From Panulirus ornatus (lineage: Eukaryota > Arthropoda > Malacostraca > Decapoda > Palinuridae): a stretch of DNA of 64,000 bases. A program made the position numbers and the translations under genes. Position 1 is the stretch's first letter; each line of letters starts with the position of its first letter. Shown piece after piece: positions 36,183 to 47,489 of this stretch. The stretch lies in the NCBI RefSeq assembly GCF_036320965.1, contig NC_092234.1:38640452-38704451 (forward strand), in the 5' to 3' direction. Below the pieces are notes generated by a model. That model was not told where the DNA came from, did no database searches, and was given only the letters and a program-made list of their open reading frames with translations.

Positions 36183-37800
36183 TAAAGCCATATGACCCTC
36201 GTGTCACCTTGCCACCTGACCATATGACCCTCGTGTCACCTTGCCACCTGACCATATGACCCTCGTGTCACCTTGCCACCTGACCATATGTGTCACCTTG
36301 CCACCTGACCATATGACCCTCGTGTCACCTTGCCACTTGACCATATGACCCTCGTGTCACCTTGCCACCTGACCATATGACCCTCGTGTCACCTTGCCAC
36401 CTGACCATATGACCTTCGTGTCACCTTGCCACCTGACCATATGACCCTCGTGTCACCTTGCCACCTGACCATATGACCCTCGTGTCACCTTGCCACCTGA
36501 CCATATGACCCTCGTGTCACCTTGCCACCTGACCATATGACCCTCGTGTCACCTTGCCACCTGACCATATGACCCTCGTGTCACCTTGCCACCTGACCAT
36601 ATGACCCTCGTGTCACCTTGCCACCTGACCATATGACTCTCGTGTAATCCTGCCACCTGACCATATGACCCTCGTGTCACCTTGCCACCTGACCATATGA
36701 CCCTCGTGTCACCTTGCCACCTGACCATATGACCCTCGTGTCACCTTGCCACCTGACCATATGACTCTCGTATAACCCTGCCACCTGACCATATGACCCT
36801 CGTGTCACCTTGCCACCTGACCATATGACTCTCGTGTCACCTTGCCACCTGACCATATGACTCTCGTGTAACCCTGCCACCTGACCATATGACCCTCGTG
36901 TAACCCTGCCACCTGACCATATGACTCGTGTAACCCTGCCACCTGACCATATGACTCTCGTGTCACCTTGCCACCTGACCATATGACCCTCGTGTAACCC
37001 TGCCACCTGACCATATGACCCTCGTGTAACCCTGCCACCTGACCATATGACCCTCGTGTAACCCTGCCACCTGACCATATGACCCTCGTGTAACCCTGCC
37101 ACCTGACCATATGACCCTCGTGTCACCTTGCCACCTGACCATATGACTCTCGTATAACCCTGCCACCTGACCATATGACTCTCGTGTCACCTTGCCACCT
37201 GACCATATGACTCTCGTGTCACCTTGCCACCTGACCATATGACCCTCGTGTAACCCTGCCACCTGACCATATGACCCTCGTGTCACCCTGCCACCTGACC
37301 ATATGACCCTCGTGTCACCTTGCCACCTGACCATATGACTCTCGTGTAACCCTGCCACCTGACCATATGACCCTCGTGTCACCCTGCCCCCTGACCATAT
37401 GACCCTCGTGTCACCTTGCCACCTGACCATATGACTCTCGTGTAACCCTGCCACCTGACCATATGACTCTCGTGTAACCCTGCCCCCTAACCATATGACC
37501 CTCGTGTAACCCTGCCACCTGACCATATGACCCTCGTGTCACCCTGCCACCTGACCATATGACTCTCGTGTAACCCTGCCACCTGACCATATGACTCTCG
37601 TGTAACCCTGCCCCCTAACCATATGACCCTCGTGTAACCCTGCCACCTGACCATATGACCCTCGTGTCACCCTGCCACCTGACCATATGACCCTCGTGTA
37701 ACCCTGCCACTGGCCATGTGACAGTTGTGTCACCCTGCCACCTGGCCATGTGACTCTTCTGTCACCCTGCCACCTGGCCATATGATTCTTGCGTCACCCT
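36183..37800. repeat. 32-bp minisatellite
   Basis: About 50 copies of a 32-bp unit (CCATATGACCCTCGTGTCAC plus CTTGCCACCTGA). Two variants, TGTCACCTTG and TGTAACCCTG, are interspersed: the first dominates 36183-36760, the second becomes frequent after 36840. The last three units (37690-37800) are diverged. Since 32 is not a multiple of three, the long minus frames repeat every 96 bp and are artefacts. Confidence 0.97.
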
Positions 37801-37829
37801 GCATGATTACCATCTTGGCAAGAGAGGTG

Positions 37830-38275
37830 GTGAGTCAGTGGTATGTGAGTGGTGGAGGTGATGAGTCAGTGGTATGTGAGTGGTGGAGGTGGTGAGTCAG
37901 TGGTATGTGAGTGGTGGAAGTGGTGAGTCAGTGGTATGTGAGTGGTGGAGATGGTGAGTCAGTGGTATGTGAGTGGTGGAGATGGTGAGTCAGTGGTATG
38001 TGAGTGGTGGAGATGGTGAGTCAGTGGTATGTGAGTGGTGGAAGTGGTGAGTCAGTGGTATGTGAGTGGTGGAGGTGGTGAGTCAGTGGTATGTGAGTGG
38101 TGGAGGTGGTGAGTCAGTGGTATGTGAGTGGTGGAGATGGTGAGTCAGTGGTATGTGAGTGGTGGAGATGGTGAGTCAGTGGTATGTGAGTGGTGGAGAT
38201 GGTGAGTCAGTGGTATGTGAGTGGTGGAGATGGTGAGTCAGTGGTATGTGAGTGGTGGAGATGGTGAGTCAGTTG
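37830..38275. repeat. 31-bp minisatellite
   Basis: About 14 units of 31 bp (TGAGTCAGTGGTATGTGAGT plus GGTGGAGATGG), with GGAGGTGG and GGAAGTGG variants. Consecutive units are nearly identical, so the array is young. Confidence 0.96.
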
Positions 38276-38604
38276 CAGTAGAGAGGTGGTGGTGGGTAGT
38301 GTGTAGATTCCCCCCCCCCCCTCACGTGATGGTGGATGGGGTTGTGTGTGGAAGTTACCCTCACGTGATGGTGGATGGGGTGGTGTGTGATCATGCCCCT
38401 TACACTAGTGGGTATTATATCAATTACAACTAAGGTATATTACATTATAGACGTTACCGTTTAATGAACAGATATGAATAATTTCCTTCCAAGAAACCCG
38501 CTAATTTCCGGAAGAAAATGACTTATTTCCTAGGGTGTATAAGACCATCTCCCAGCCTTCCACCTCCCGCCTGGGAATAAGATAAAATACACAAGATCAT
38601 ACCG
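38276..38604. other. Unassigned, with a 47-bp tandem duplication
   Basis: At about 38320-38390 the text CCTCACGTGATGGTGGATGG is present twice. Otherwise nothing recognised. Confidence 0.5.
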
Positions 38605-39160
38605 TTGTATATACTGGTGATCTTGGTGTATATACTGGTGATCCTGGTGTATATACTGGTGATCCTGGTGTATATACTGGTGATCCTGGTGTATATACTG
38701 GTGATCCTGGGTTGTCTCATTCACAACCCTCAGTTGTATATATTGGTGATCCTGGGATGTCTCATTCACAACCCTCAGTTTTATATGCTAGTGATCCTGG
38801 TGTATATACTAGTGATCCTGGGTTGTCTCATTCACAACCCTCAGTTGTATATACTAGTGATCCTGGGATGTCTCATTCACAACCCTCAGTTTTATATGCT
38901 AGTGATCCTGGTGTATATACTAGTGATCCTGGGTTGTCTCATTCACAACCCTCAGTTGTATATACTAGTGATCCTGGGATGTCTCATTCACAACCCTCAG
39001 TTTTATATGCTAGTGATCCTGGTGTATATACTAGTGATCCTGGGTTGTCTCATTCACAACCCTCAGTTGTATATACTGGTGATCCTGGGATGTCTCATTC
39101 ACAACCCCTCAGTTTTATATGCTAGTGATCCTGGTGTCTCGGGGTGTTCCCTTCACAACC
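38605..39160. repeat. Compound minisatellite, 21-bp and 111-bp periods
   Basis: The left part has five units of 21 bp (GGTGATCCTGGTGTATATAC T). The right part has a 111-bp higher-order unit made of one 21-bp unit and two 45-bp units that add GTCTCATTCACAACCCTCAG, repeated about four times. The 111-bp unit equals 37 codons, hence long frames of SQPSVVYTSDPGMSH type that I do not regard as genes. Confidence 0.93.
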
Positions 39161-39239
39161 TCTCAGTTGTGAATCTGAACTTTACAATCAAACACTTAAC
39201 TAACACCAGGTGGTGAGGGTGTACAGCTTCCCCAGCTAT

Positions 39240-40190
39240 TTCACCAGGTGGTTTATGATCATCGTGTATGATTAAGCTGTATGATCATAATGTATGATAG
39301 TGAAGAATGGTTGTTGTGTATGATCATGGCCGTTGTTTATGGTCTTACTTTGTAGCAGTGACGAATGATCATTCTGTATGATCTTAGTGTATGGCGATGA
39401 TAAGTGATTTTGGTTTGTGGCCATGGCGTATGACCATGTTTTATGATCATGGTATGTAGTCATGAACGATCATTGTGTATGGTTAGGATGTCCTGTAATT
39501 GAGAATGATCATGATGTATGATGATTATGTATAGTCAGGGTGTATGAAGATTGTGTATGGTCAGGGTGTATGAATACGATGTTTGGCCATGGTTTTGGGT
39601 CAGGGCTTATAATTATCGTGTATGATCGGGGTTTATGGTCATGGTTTATGATCGTGGTGTATGTTCATGATGTATAGTTATGGTGTATGGTCAATAAGTA
39701 TGATAATGTATGTTCAAAATGTATAGTTATGGTTTATGGTCAATAAGTATGATAATGTTGTATCTTCAAGATGTATAGTTATGGTGTATGGTCATGAAGT
39801 ATGATAATGTATGTTCATGATGTATAGTTATGGTGTATGGTCATGAAGTATGATAATGTATGTTCATAATGTATAGTTATGGTGTATGGTCATGAAGTAT
39901 GATAATGTATGTTCATGATGTATAGTTATGGTGTATGATCATGATGTATGATAATGGTGTATGTTCAAGATGTATGGTTATGGTGTATGGGCATTATGTA
40001 TGATAATGCTGTATGTTCAAGATGTATAATAATGGTGTGTGGTCGTTATGTATAATAATGTATGTTCAAGATGTATAGTTATGGTGTATGGTCATGATGT
40101 ATGATAATGTTGTATGTTCAAGATGTATGGTTAGGGTTTATGAACAGTATGTATGATAACGGTGTATGTTCAAGTTATGGTGTATGGTCG
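39240..40190. repeat. Degenerate ATGTATGATCATGG-type repeat, left part
   Basis: Loose repetition of GTATGGTCATG, GTATGATCATG and GTATAGTTATGG words. Locally a 49-bp period (39790-39930, TATGATAATGTATGTTCATG with ATGTATAGTTATGG) is clear. No stable frame. Confidence 0.8.
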
Positions 40191-40745
40191 TTATGTATGA
40201 TAATGGTGTATGTTCAAGATGTATAGTAATGGTGTATGGTCATGATGTATGATAATGGTGTATGTTCAAGATATATAGTAATGGTGTATGGTCATGATGT
40301 ATGATAATGGTGTATGTTCAAGATATATAGTAATGGTGTATGGTCATGATGTATGATAATGGTGTATGTTCAAGATATATAGTAATGGTGTATGGTCATT
40401 ATGTATGATAATGGTGTATGTTCAAGATATATAGTAATGGTGTATGGTCATTATGTATGATAATGGTGTATGTTCAAGATATATAGTAATGGTGTATGGT
40501 CATGATGTATGATAATGGTGTATGTTCAAGATATATAGTAATGGTGTATGGTCATTATGTATGATAATGGTGTATGTTCAAGATATATAGTAATGGTGTA
40601 TGGTCATGATGTATGATAATGGTGTATGTTCAAGATATATAGTAATGGTGTATGGTCATGATGTATGATAATGGTGTATGTTCAAGATATATAGTAATGG
40701 TGTATGGTCATTATGTATGATAATGGTGTTTGTTTAAGATTTATG
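40191..40745. repeat. 52-bp minisatellite
   Basis: About ten units of 52 bp (ATGTATGATAATGGTGTATG, TTCAAGATATATAGTAATGG, TGTATGGTCATG). Each unit is itself made of four diverged 13-bp words, so the array is a higher-order form of the surrounding degenerate repeat. Confidence 0.92.
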
Positions 40746-41135
40746 GTTATGGTGTATGATCACGGTGTAGGAACAAGATGTTTTATCGTGGTGTATAGCC
40801 ATGATGTATGGTTATCGTGTATAATCATAGTGTATAATCGTAGTGTATGGCCATTTTGCATGATCGTGATGTATGATAATGATGTATCATCTTAGTGTAT
40901 GGTCATAGAGAATTAATTTGATATATGGCCACAGGGAATGAACTCGTTATATCAATGGTGTATGGCCATGTCGTATTGTGTATGATCATGGTGTATGGCC
41001 ATGTCGTATTGTGTATGATCATGGTGTATGGCCTTGTCGTATTGTGTATGATCATGGTGTATGGCCATGTCGTATTGTGTATGATCATGGTGTATGGCCA
41101 TGTCGTATTGTGTATGATCATGGTGTATAGTGTTG
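40746..41135. repeat. Degenerate words followed by a 33-bp minisatellite
   Basis: 40746-40950 continues the degenerate words. 40955-41135 is a tidy array of about 5.5 units of 33 bp (ATCATGGTGTATGGCCATGT plus CGTATTGTGTATG) with one CCTTGT variant. Frames are open on both strands because 33 is a multiple of three. Confidence 0.92.
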
Positions 41136-41158
41136 GTATATGGTCATAGGGGGTGATG

Positions 41159-41623
41159 TGTAAGAGCCATGTAAGAAATACACATACACCAGTAATGTTT
41201 CATCATCTATCTCGTTTTATCACTGTACTGTGAGTTGTACATATGAAGCTGCATCACATGTAATGTGTTCACGAGCTCACTGTTTGGTGTGAAAGAAGTA
41301 AGCACAAGGTATTGTTTAGCCGCATGTAAAGCTGACCTGCAGACGATGCTAGCAAGAACAGAACGTTCGCCTGAACATGTGTTGTTATGGAATGGGTGTT
41401 CACAGGCTCAGATAAAGCCGGGCTCAGCAGCTTGTCACAGACACAGTGCTCAACCTCGTCACACCGTCCACCAGTGTGTGTCGTAGTGGGTCATAAGACC
41501 ACAGCCCAGAGTACTATAGATGTACGTATCTATTTTTCTAATAAAACTGCAAAGACTACCTAATATTCATTAACTACCTTGGAACGAAGCAAGACCCGAT
41601 CTCCTTAACAACTCAACCTTACA
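41159..41623 (+). mobile_element. Candidate LTR of a retrotransposon
   Basis: 465 bp bounded by TGTAAG and CTTACA (perfect 6-bp inverted ends with TG...CA). It has a polyadenylation signal AATAAA at 41540-41545 in the expected last third, and a primer-binding-like sequence starts two bases after the end. No internal coding region follows, so it is a 5' LTR plus leader, or a partial copy. The 73-codon frame at 41265 inside it is not considered a gene. Confidence 0.55.
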
Positions 41624-41625
41624 AA

Positions 41626-41641
41626 TGGTGGCAGCGACGTC
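41626..41641 (+). other. Candidate primer-binding site
   Basis: TGGTGGCAGCGACGTC directly after the LTR-like end. The TGG start fits pairing with the CCA end of a tRNA, and TGGTGGCAGCG is a form often seen in Gypsy-type elements. The tRNA was not identified. Confidence 0.5.
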
Positions 41642-42172
41642 ACGTGACTACGGATGACCGTCATAATAATATAACAAGAAAAGCCTGTTCACTCAAATCT
41701 GATAGCTGGGTGGACACAAAGCTTAGATGCTATTGGTGAACACAAACACGCGAAGGTTGTGCGTGGAGTAGGGAGTCACTTTGATTACCAGACAGCAATG
41801 ACTGGCCGCCGCGGGAACCTCTCCTGCCAGAGGGTGGAGACCCGGCAGGATGATGTAATAGCTTAGTTACTTTCATTGCCATCTGTTGGTTGACTTATAG
41901 TTACCCCACAGACCAAGGGACTCCATTAATTACAACACAGACCAAGAAACTCCATTAATTACACCACAGACCAAGGAACTCCATTAATTAGGATAAATCT
42001 AAAAGATTTCTTAATATGTTATGATTAGAAGAGGTAATACCTGCTGATTAAAACTTGAAAATCTGACAATTGTTTTAATACTGGCTCATCCACCTGCTCT
42101 GTAAACCTTAGTTTCTTTTCCAAGCTAGATCTAAGTCTGTATGATAGCTTACATGCCATTCATAAAACACAC

Positions 42173-42175
<3 letters not shown>
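41642..42175. other. Unassigned; possible LTR-element leader, short 28-bp repeat
   Basis: No coding signal. At about 41905-41990 a 28-bp unit (ACTCCATTAATTACAACACA GACCAAGA) occurs three times. Confidence 0.5.

Positions 42176-42247
<72 letters not shown>
42176..42247. repeat. (AG)n microsatellite
   Basis: About 36 uninterrupted AG units. Confidence 0.97.
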
Positions 42248-42250
<3 letters not shown>

Positions 42251-43344
42251 GTGAAGTAAACCACCACAAACCTTTAAATAATGGGAGTAAGTTGCAGTGT
42301 TGGCAGACGTTGGTACGCGCCGCTTTACTTTCCCGTCTTCTCGTTGTGTTGCTATTTCTTCAATTTCAAATATTTCCTCAGCCAGAAATATAGCGAAATA
42401 AGAGGTGGTATAACATTTCTGGAATTGTATTTGATTGATCCTGTCTCTCCCGAAATATAGCGACCAATGCAAAACGCATCGTCGCCAATAAACATGAAAG
42501 CACATGTCACGCCAAATGTTTTCTTTGAGTCATGTAAAATAAAGCCATACACAAATGATTTACATAAGAATTACGTAAACGAAATAATGAGAACTCGCAG
42601 CTAACCAATATCTATATTACGAGTCTATACACGTTGCATTGAGACAAAACACGTAACCTTGTTGATTGAGAACACCTACATGCCCTCATTTACTTCAAAC
42701 GTCACTCATAGTATTATAAACTTTATAATCAACTTTCATTTCCTTTGATACCGGTAAACCTTTTAAGCTATTTTTACCTCTTTGGTTTCGGAATTTATTC
42801 TATATTCAAATTGGCCGCTTATATTGCAAGCAATTTACAAATAATGATATGTTTTAAATAAGAAGAGCTGTAGATTTACTTCGCTCCTGAGTGTGTCATT
42901 AACCAATGAATACCTTGAATTCAAACGTTTCCTGGCTCCAGCTATCAGATCTGGGTGATCAAGGTATACATATTTGTAGCTACGCCTGGCGTTCCCAGCC
43001 TTCATACAAACCTAACCTGACACAGTCCTGGCGCTCGCTCCCGTGAACATTAAGGGCTGACTTCACGGCCAGCTACGTGATCCATCGCCCATAACTCCGT
43101 GCATCGAAGATGCGCCTATGTTGCACTGCCAGCACTGGGTCGCTTGTAAGGGAAGTGCACACAGTTGTGCAGCGTTGTCACCACAACTAGCGATCCTGCT
43201 AGTGCCATCTTGGCGATCCTCGTGACGACTGCTCTAGAAACACGTCATCATCGTCCGTGACGACATCCCAGACGTCATCAGTGCCCCCCCCCCCTCCCCC
43301 GCTCGCTCATTCATCTTACATACAGACATTTACTTTTCTGTCCT
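42248..43344. other. Unassigned sequence, low-copy in appearance
   Basis: No element, tandem repeat or convincing frame. Minus frames near 42250-42550 have no domain I know. A C-rich run lies at 43288-43310. Confidence 0.45.
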
Positions 43345-43800
43345 TCTTGGCATGATCAATGGTGAATAGTCATAGTAGGTGATCATGATGTATGATGATG
43401 GTGCATAGTCATGGTGAATGATCAGTGTGTATGGCCAGGGTGTATGGTCATAATGGACGATCATTATGTATGATCATGGTATAGAGTCATGGTGAATAGT
43501 CATGGTGTATGGTAAGAGTGTATGTTCTTGGAGTATGGTCAGGATGCAGGGTGTATGGTCAGTGTATGGTCAAGGTGTATGATAATGGAGTATGTGTAGG
43601 GTGCAGAATGTATGGTCATGATGTATGGTCATGGATTTTGGTCATGCTGTACGATCATAGAGTATGGTCTTCGTGTATGATCATGGAGTATGGTCATGGT
43701 ATGATCACGAGTGTACTCGTTATCTTGGAGCATGTATGATCATGAGTGAGGTTTGGGTGATCGGTCATGGTCTGTCAGATCAGTTCAGCGCAATAAATGT
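43345..43800. repeat. Degenerate GTATGGTCATG repeat, second block
   Basis: Same word vocabulary as 39240-41135 (GGTGTATGGTCATG, TGTATGATCATGG), no fixed period, 2 kb away from the first block and separated by the LTR-like sequence and unassigned DNA. Confidence 0.78.
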
Positions 43801-43834
43801 TCAAGGTTACTTTTGAGATCAGCTACCTTGGGTC

Positions 43835-44915
43835 ACATGATGGATCATAGTCACTATGGTTCACATGATGGATCATAGTCTCCCTGGGTCACATGAGGGA
43901 TCATAGTCTCCCTGGGTCCCATGATGGATCATAGTCACCCTGGGTCACATGATGGATCATAGTCACCCTGGGTCACATGGTGGATCATAGTCACTATGGT
44001 TCACATGATGGATCATAGTCTCCCTGGGTCACATGATGGATCATAGTCTCCCTGGGTCCCATGATGGATCATAGTCACCCTGGGTCACATGATGGATCAT
44101 AGTCACCCTGGGTCACATGATGGATCATAGTCACCCTGGGTCACATGATGGATCATAGTCACTATGGTTCACATGATGGATCATAGTCTCCCTGGGTCAC
44201 ATGTTGGATCATAGTCTCCCTGGGTCACATGATGGATCAGAGTCACCCTGGGTCACATGATGGATCATAGTCACTATGGTTCACATGATGGATCATAGTC
44301 ACCCTGGGTCACATGATGGATCATAGTCACCCTGGGTCACATGATGGATCATAGTCTCCCTGGGTCACATGATGGATCAGAGTCACCCTGGGTCACATGA
44401 TGGATCATAGTCACTATGGTTCACATGATGGATCATAGTCTCCCTGGGTCACATGATGGATCATTGTCACCCTGGGTCACATGATGGATCATAGTCACCC
44501 TGGGTCACATGATGAATCATAGTCACCCTGGGTCACATGATGGATCATAGTCTCCCTGGGTCACATGATGGATCATAGGCTCCCTGGGTCACATGATGGA
44601 TCATAGTCACCCTGGGTCACATGATGGATCATATTCACCCTGGTCACAGGCTGGATCAGTCACCATTGTACACACTATGGATCATAGACACCCTGGGTCA
44701 CATGATGGATCATAGTCACCCTGGGTCCCATGATGGATCATAGTCACCCTGGGTCCCATGATGGATCATAGTCACCCTGGGACACATTACGGATCATAGT
44801 CACCCTGGGTCACATGATGGATCATAGTCACCCTGGGTCACATGATGGATCATAGTCACCCTGGGTCACATGATGGATCATAGTCACCCTGGGTCACATG
44901 ATGGATCACCAAGCA
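43835..44915. repeat. 28-bp minisatellite with higher-order variant pattern
   Basis: About 38 units of 28 bp (ACATGATGGATCATAGTCAC CCTGGGTC). The variant CACTATGGTTC recurs near 43853, 43993, 44160, 44272 and 44412, spaced about 140, 168, 112 and 140 bp, all multiples of 28. TCTCCCTGGG variants follow in a similar order after each, so blocks of four to six units have been duplicated together. A diverged stretch lies at 44640-44690. Confidence 0.95.
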
Positions 44916-45479
44916 ACGCACACAACCACACCTAGATAGCAATGGGCAAATGTTCCCCACTAGAAACATTCTAGCATGACTTAATCTCCCATCACAAACT
45001 CCCTAGATCACGCCCACCTTCAGCAACGAGCAATATCGCTGCACAAAGGAATTATTTAATGGATTTATAATCAGATATTCTGTTTGGAAGTATTACGAGG
45101 TTCCCCAGGTGATAACTCTCCGTGGGAGGACTGATGGTCGGGGACGGCGGATTTACTGGTATTTTAAAGCCTGGTCTTGCAGTATTACCGGCATCATCTG
45201 TGTGAGTCCAGGATCTGATCATCCTATACTATACTAGGACTTTGTGGCTTCGTTATAATGCCTAGACTCCCACATCTCTGCCTTCCTCCCGGGCACACGC
45301 ATGGCCAAGCAAGTACGCTCCCAGGGCACCATGGATTCAGGGCGTCCGGGACTGATACGTGTGTCAGGAGGACACATCACAACACAACCCCAGGCCGCCT
45401 ACACCAGAAGGAGTGTCAACTTAACAGACAATGAGCCACTTTATGATTGCCGGTGAACATGACCATGTTAGACCATAGG
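44916..45479. other. Unassigned sequence
   Basis: Nothing recognised between the 28-bp array and the CR1-like fragment. Confidence 0.45.
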
Positions 45480-46035
45480 TCAAGTTTCATTTATTCTCAT
45501 GAATAGATTATACAAAGAAATACAGCGCCGGATCACTGTCTTCTTTAAAGGAGGCTAATAAGAGGAGAAAAGTGTACAGAGGATTTGAAAAGAAACAACT
45601 GAAGACTTCACAGTTAACTAAAGAGGCACAACTTATGTCATTCGTGAATCTGAAGCGAAATATGTATCAAGCCTATTATTAAAGGTATTAATAGTACTGC
45701 TTTGGACCAGTCTAACTAGTACATCATTCCATATGTTGATGATATCTTTCAGGAAAATATACTTTGCCTCGTCCGAGGTAAAACGTTGGCCCACTTGTTT
45801 ACATCCATTACTACGTAAGAACGAGATTTCCATAGCCTTTCATAATTTTAAATGCGTACACTAGATCATCTCTTACACTTCCTATTGCTAAGATAAATGT
45901 TTCAGTCGTCCAGTCGACTCTCATGAGATTTGTTTCTCAACCCAGGAACCATATTGCTTGCTTCACGATCTGCTCTCCCCATTCTGTTTATGGTGGCCAG
46001 AACTGACCACAATAATCGAGATGATCCGGCAGGGA
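45480..46035 (-). mobile_element. CR1-like LINE 3' end (second family)
   Basis: Minus strand: YDASLPDHLDYCGQFWPP (46050-46000, the 'HLDYC.QFWSP' block of CR1-like RTs), a gap, VRDDLVYAFKIMKGYGN (about 45880-45835), then MEISFLRSNGCKQVGQRFTS, KDIINIWNDVLVRLVQSSTI, FNNRLDTYF (45833-45650). Frames are shifted between blocks. Differs from the copies at 20 and 24.6 kb in sequence, so probably another family. Confidence 0.72.
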
Positions 46036-46312
46036 GGCGTCGTACACCAGTACCTGGTCCGGCAGGGGCGTGTTGTGTGCCAGTACCTGGTCAGGCAGGG
46101 GCGTGTCGTGAGCCAGTACCTGGTCAGGCAGGGGCGTGTCGTGCATTAGTACCTGGTCTGGCAGGGGCGTGTCGTGCACCAGTATCTGGTCAGGCAGGGG
46201 CGTGTCGTGCACCAGTATCTGGTCAGGCAGGGGCGTGTCGTGCACCAGTATCTGGTCAGGCAGGGGCATGTCGTGCATTAGTACCTGGTCTGGCAGGGGT
46301 ACATACATCGGC
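46020..46312 (-). repeat. 33-bp minisatellite grown from RT coding sequence
   Basis: About eight units of 33 bp (GGTCAGGCAGGGGCGTGTCG plus TGCACCAGTATCT on plus). On the minus strand each unit reads as 11 codons of the form PLPDQVLVHDT, in frame with and next to the CR1-like block LVYDASLPDHLDYCGQFW. The unit therefore looks like a tandemly multiplied piece of that coding sequence. Confidence 0.85.
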
Positions 46313-46635
46313 CGCTGACCCTACCTCCTAGGGTACATCTGCTGTTGAGGTTTCGTACCGACCGTAAGCAATACCAAGACACGAATGCTATTAATAATGG
46401 GTAGGTGGCACCACATATTATCAGTCTCACAAAATTCTATATATCGACCGTCGGTGCAACAATGAACGCCTCTCGATCCCCCAGCCTTCCGCTGCTGACA
46501 CTCGCCAGCCGACTTTACGCGACTTTCGCCTCTGTCGGAGCTCATTAACGTGTCCTGATCCGCTAATTTAACGAAGAGTATTTGTCGTGTATCTTGTTTA
46601 GTTACGTTATTTGTTTCGGAGGAGGAAAACAAGCT
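46313..46635. other. Unassigned sequence
   Basis: No element or gene recognised. A minus frame of about 100 codons here lacks any known motif. Confidence 0.4.
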
Positions 46636-46760
46636 GGCCTTGTATCCCTTACTCTGAGGGACACCTTGGGATGACTACTAGCCCTGTATCCCTTACTCTG
46701 AGGGACGCCCTGGGATGACTACTAGCCCTGTATCCCTTACTCTGAGGAACACCCTGGAAG
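46636..46760. repeat. 44-bp tandem repeat, under three copies
   Basis: TGTATCCCTTACTCTGAGGG followed by ACACC(T)TGGGATGACTACTAGCCC, two full units and one partial, nearly identical. Confidence 0.9.
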
Positions 46761-47345
46761 GGAGGCTGAGTTAGTTTGGACATCTGGAGAGGATGAGTGA
46801 GTAGATGATTATTAAGTGGGTATATGTCAGAAGATGAGGGAACGTGAAAAAGGGGAAAACGAAAGAGGAGGTGGAAGGATAGAATGAAAGACGCTTTTAA
46901 TGCTCAGAGTCTGAACATGTAGGGGGGCGCATGACGCGCTAAGAATAGAGGGAGTCGGAGCGATGTGGTATACAGTGGGCTGAACTAGGGTATACAAAGT
47001 GGTCAGAGAAAACCACGGAAAGGTCTCTGGTTTCGATACATAATGCATAACAGATGACGCGCGGGTGTTAGAAAATGAAACCATTTCTTCGTCTATTCCA
47101 GGCGCTATCTTGCTGAAGAGGGAAATGAAGTGCATGCTTGAATGGAGAGAACTTGGAGCTATAGGAAGCGGAGTGTTATAGGTACCTGGAGTGGGCATGT
47201 GCGGCAACGAATGAAGCCTGGGAGTTGAAGTGTTGAAGTGCGCCATAAGGTGGGTAAAGGGGACGAAGGTCCTGGGCACACTGAGGAATGTGTGGACAGA
47301 GATAGCGAGTGTGTTGAAGGGCAACGATACGTGTATTTGTTGGTA
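46761..47345 (+). mobile_element. Very old RTE 3' relic, rearranged
   Basis: Plus strand text resembles the RTE C-terminal end (GGACATCTGGAGAGGATGAG, GGATATATGTC-like GGGTATATGTCAG, GAACATGTAGGGGGGCGC, CGATGTGGTATACAG) and 3'UTR (GGAAAGGTCTCTGGTTTCG, GTCTATTCCAGGCGCTATC). After it comes a piece from earlier in the frame (AAGGTGGGTAAAGGGGACG, AAGGTCCTGGGCACACTGAG, the 'VGEGAKVLGALRNVW' region). Order is inverted relative to a normal element. Heavily diverged. Confidence 0.55.
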
Positions 47346-47489
47346 AAAGTGCAATGAGCCAAGTTTAAAGTTTAGTGATTCCATTACTGAGCTCTGGAAT
47401 GATGGGAGGATTATCTCTGGTTACAGACTCCTCGTTATCAAATATCTCACCTAAATCTTATTACCTTCTCCTCACTCTGACATTGCCCT

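Noticed and set aside
37830..38275. 31-bp array as a regulatory cluster (it contains TGAGTCA, an AP-1-type word, in every unit)
   Set aside because: The word is fixed by the repeat unit, and no gene is near. Without expression or chromatin data it is only a repeated 7-mer.
41265..41486. A 73-codon frame as a host gene
   Set aside because: It lies inside the candidate LTR, which explains the sequence better.
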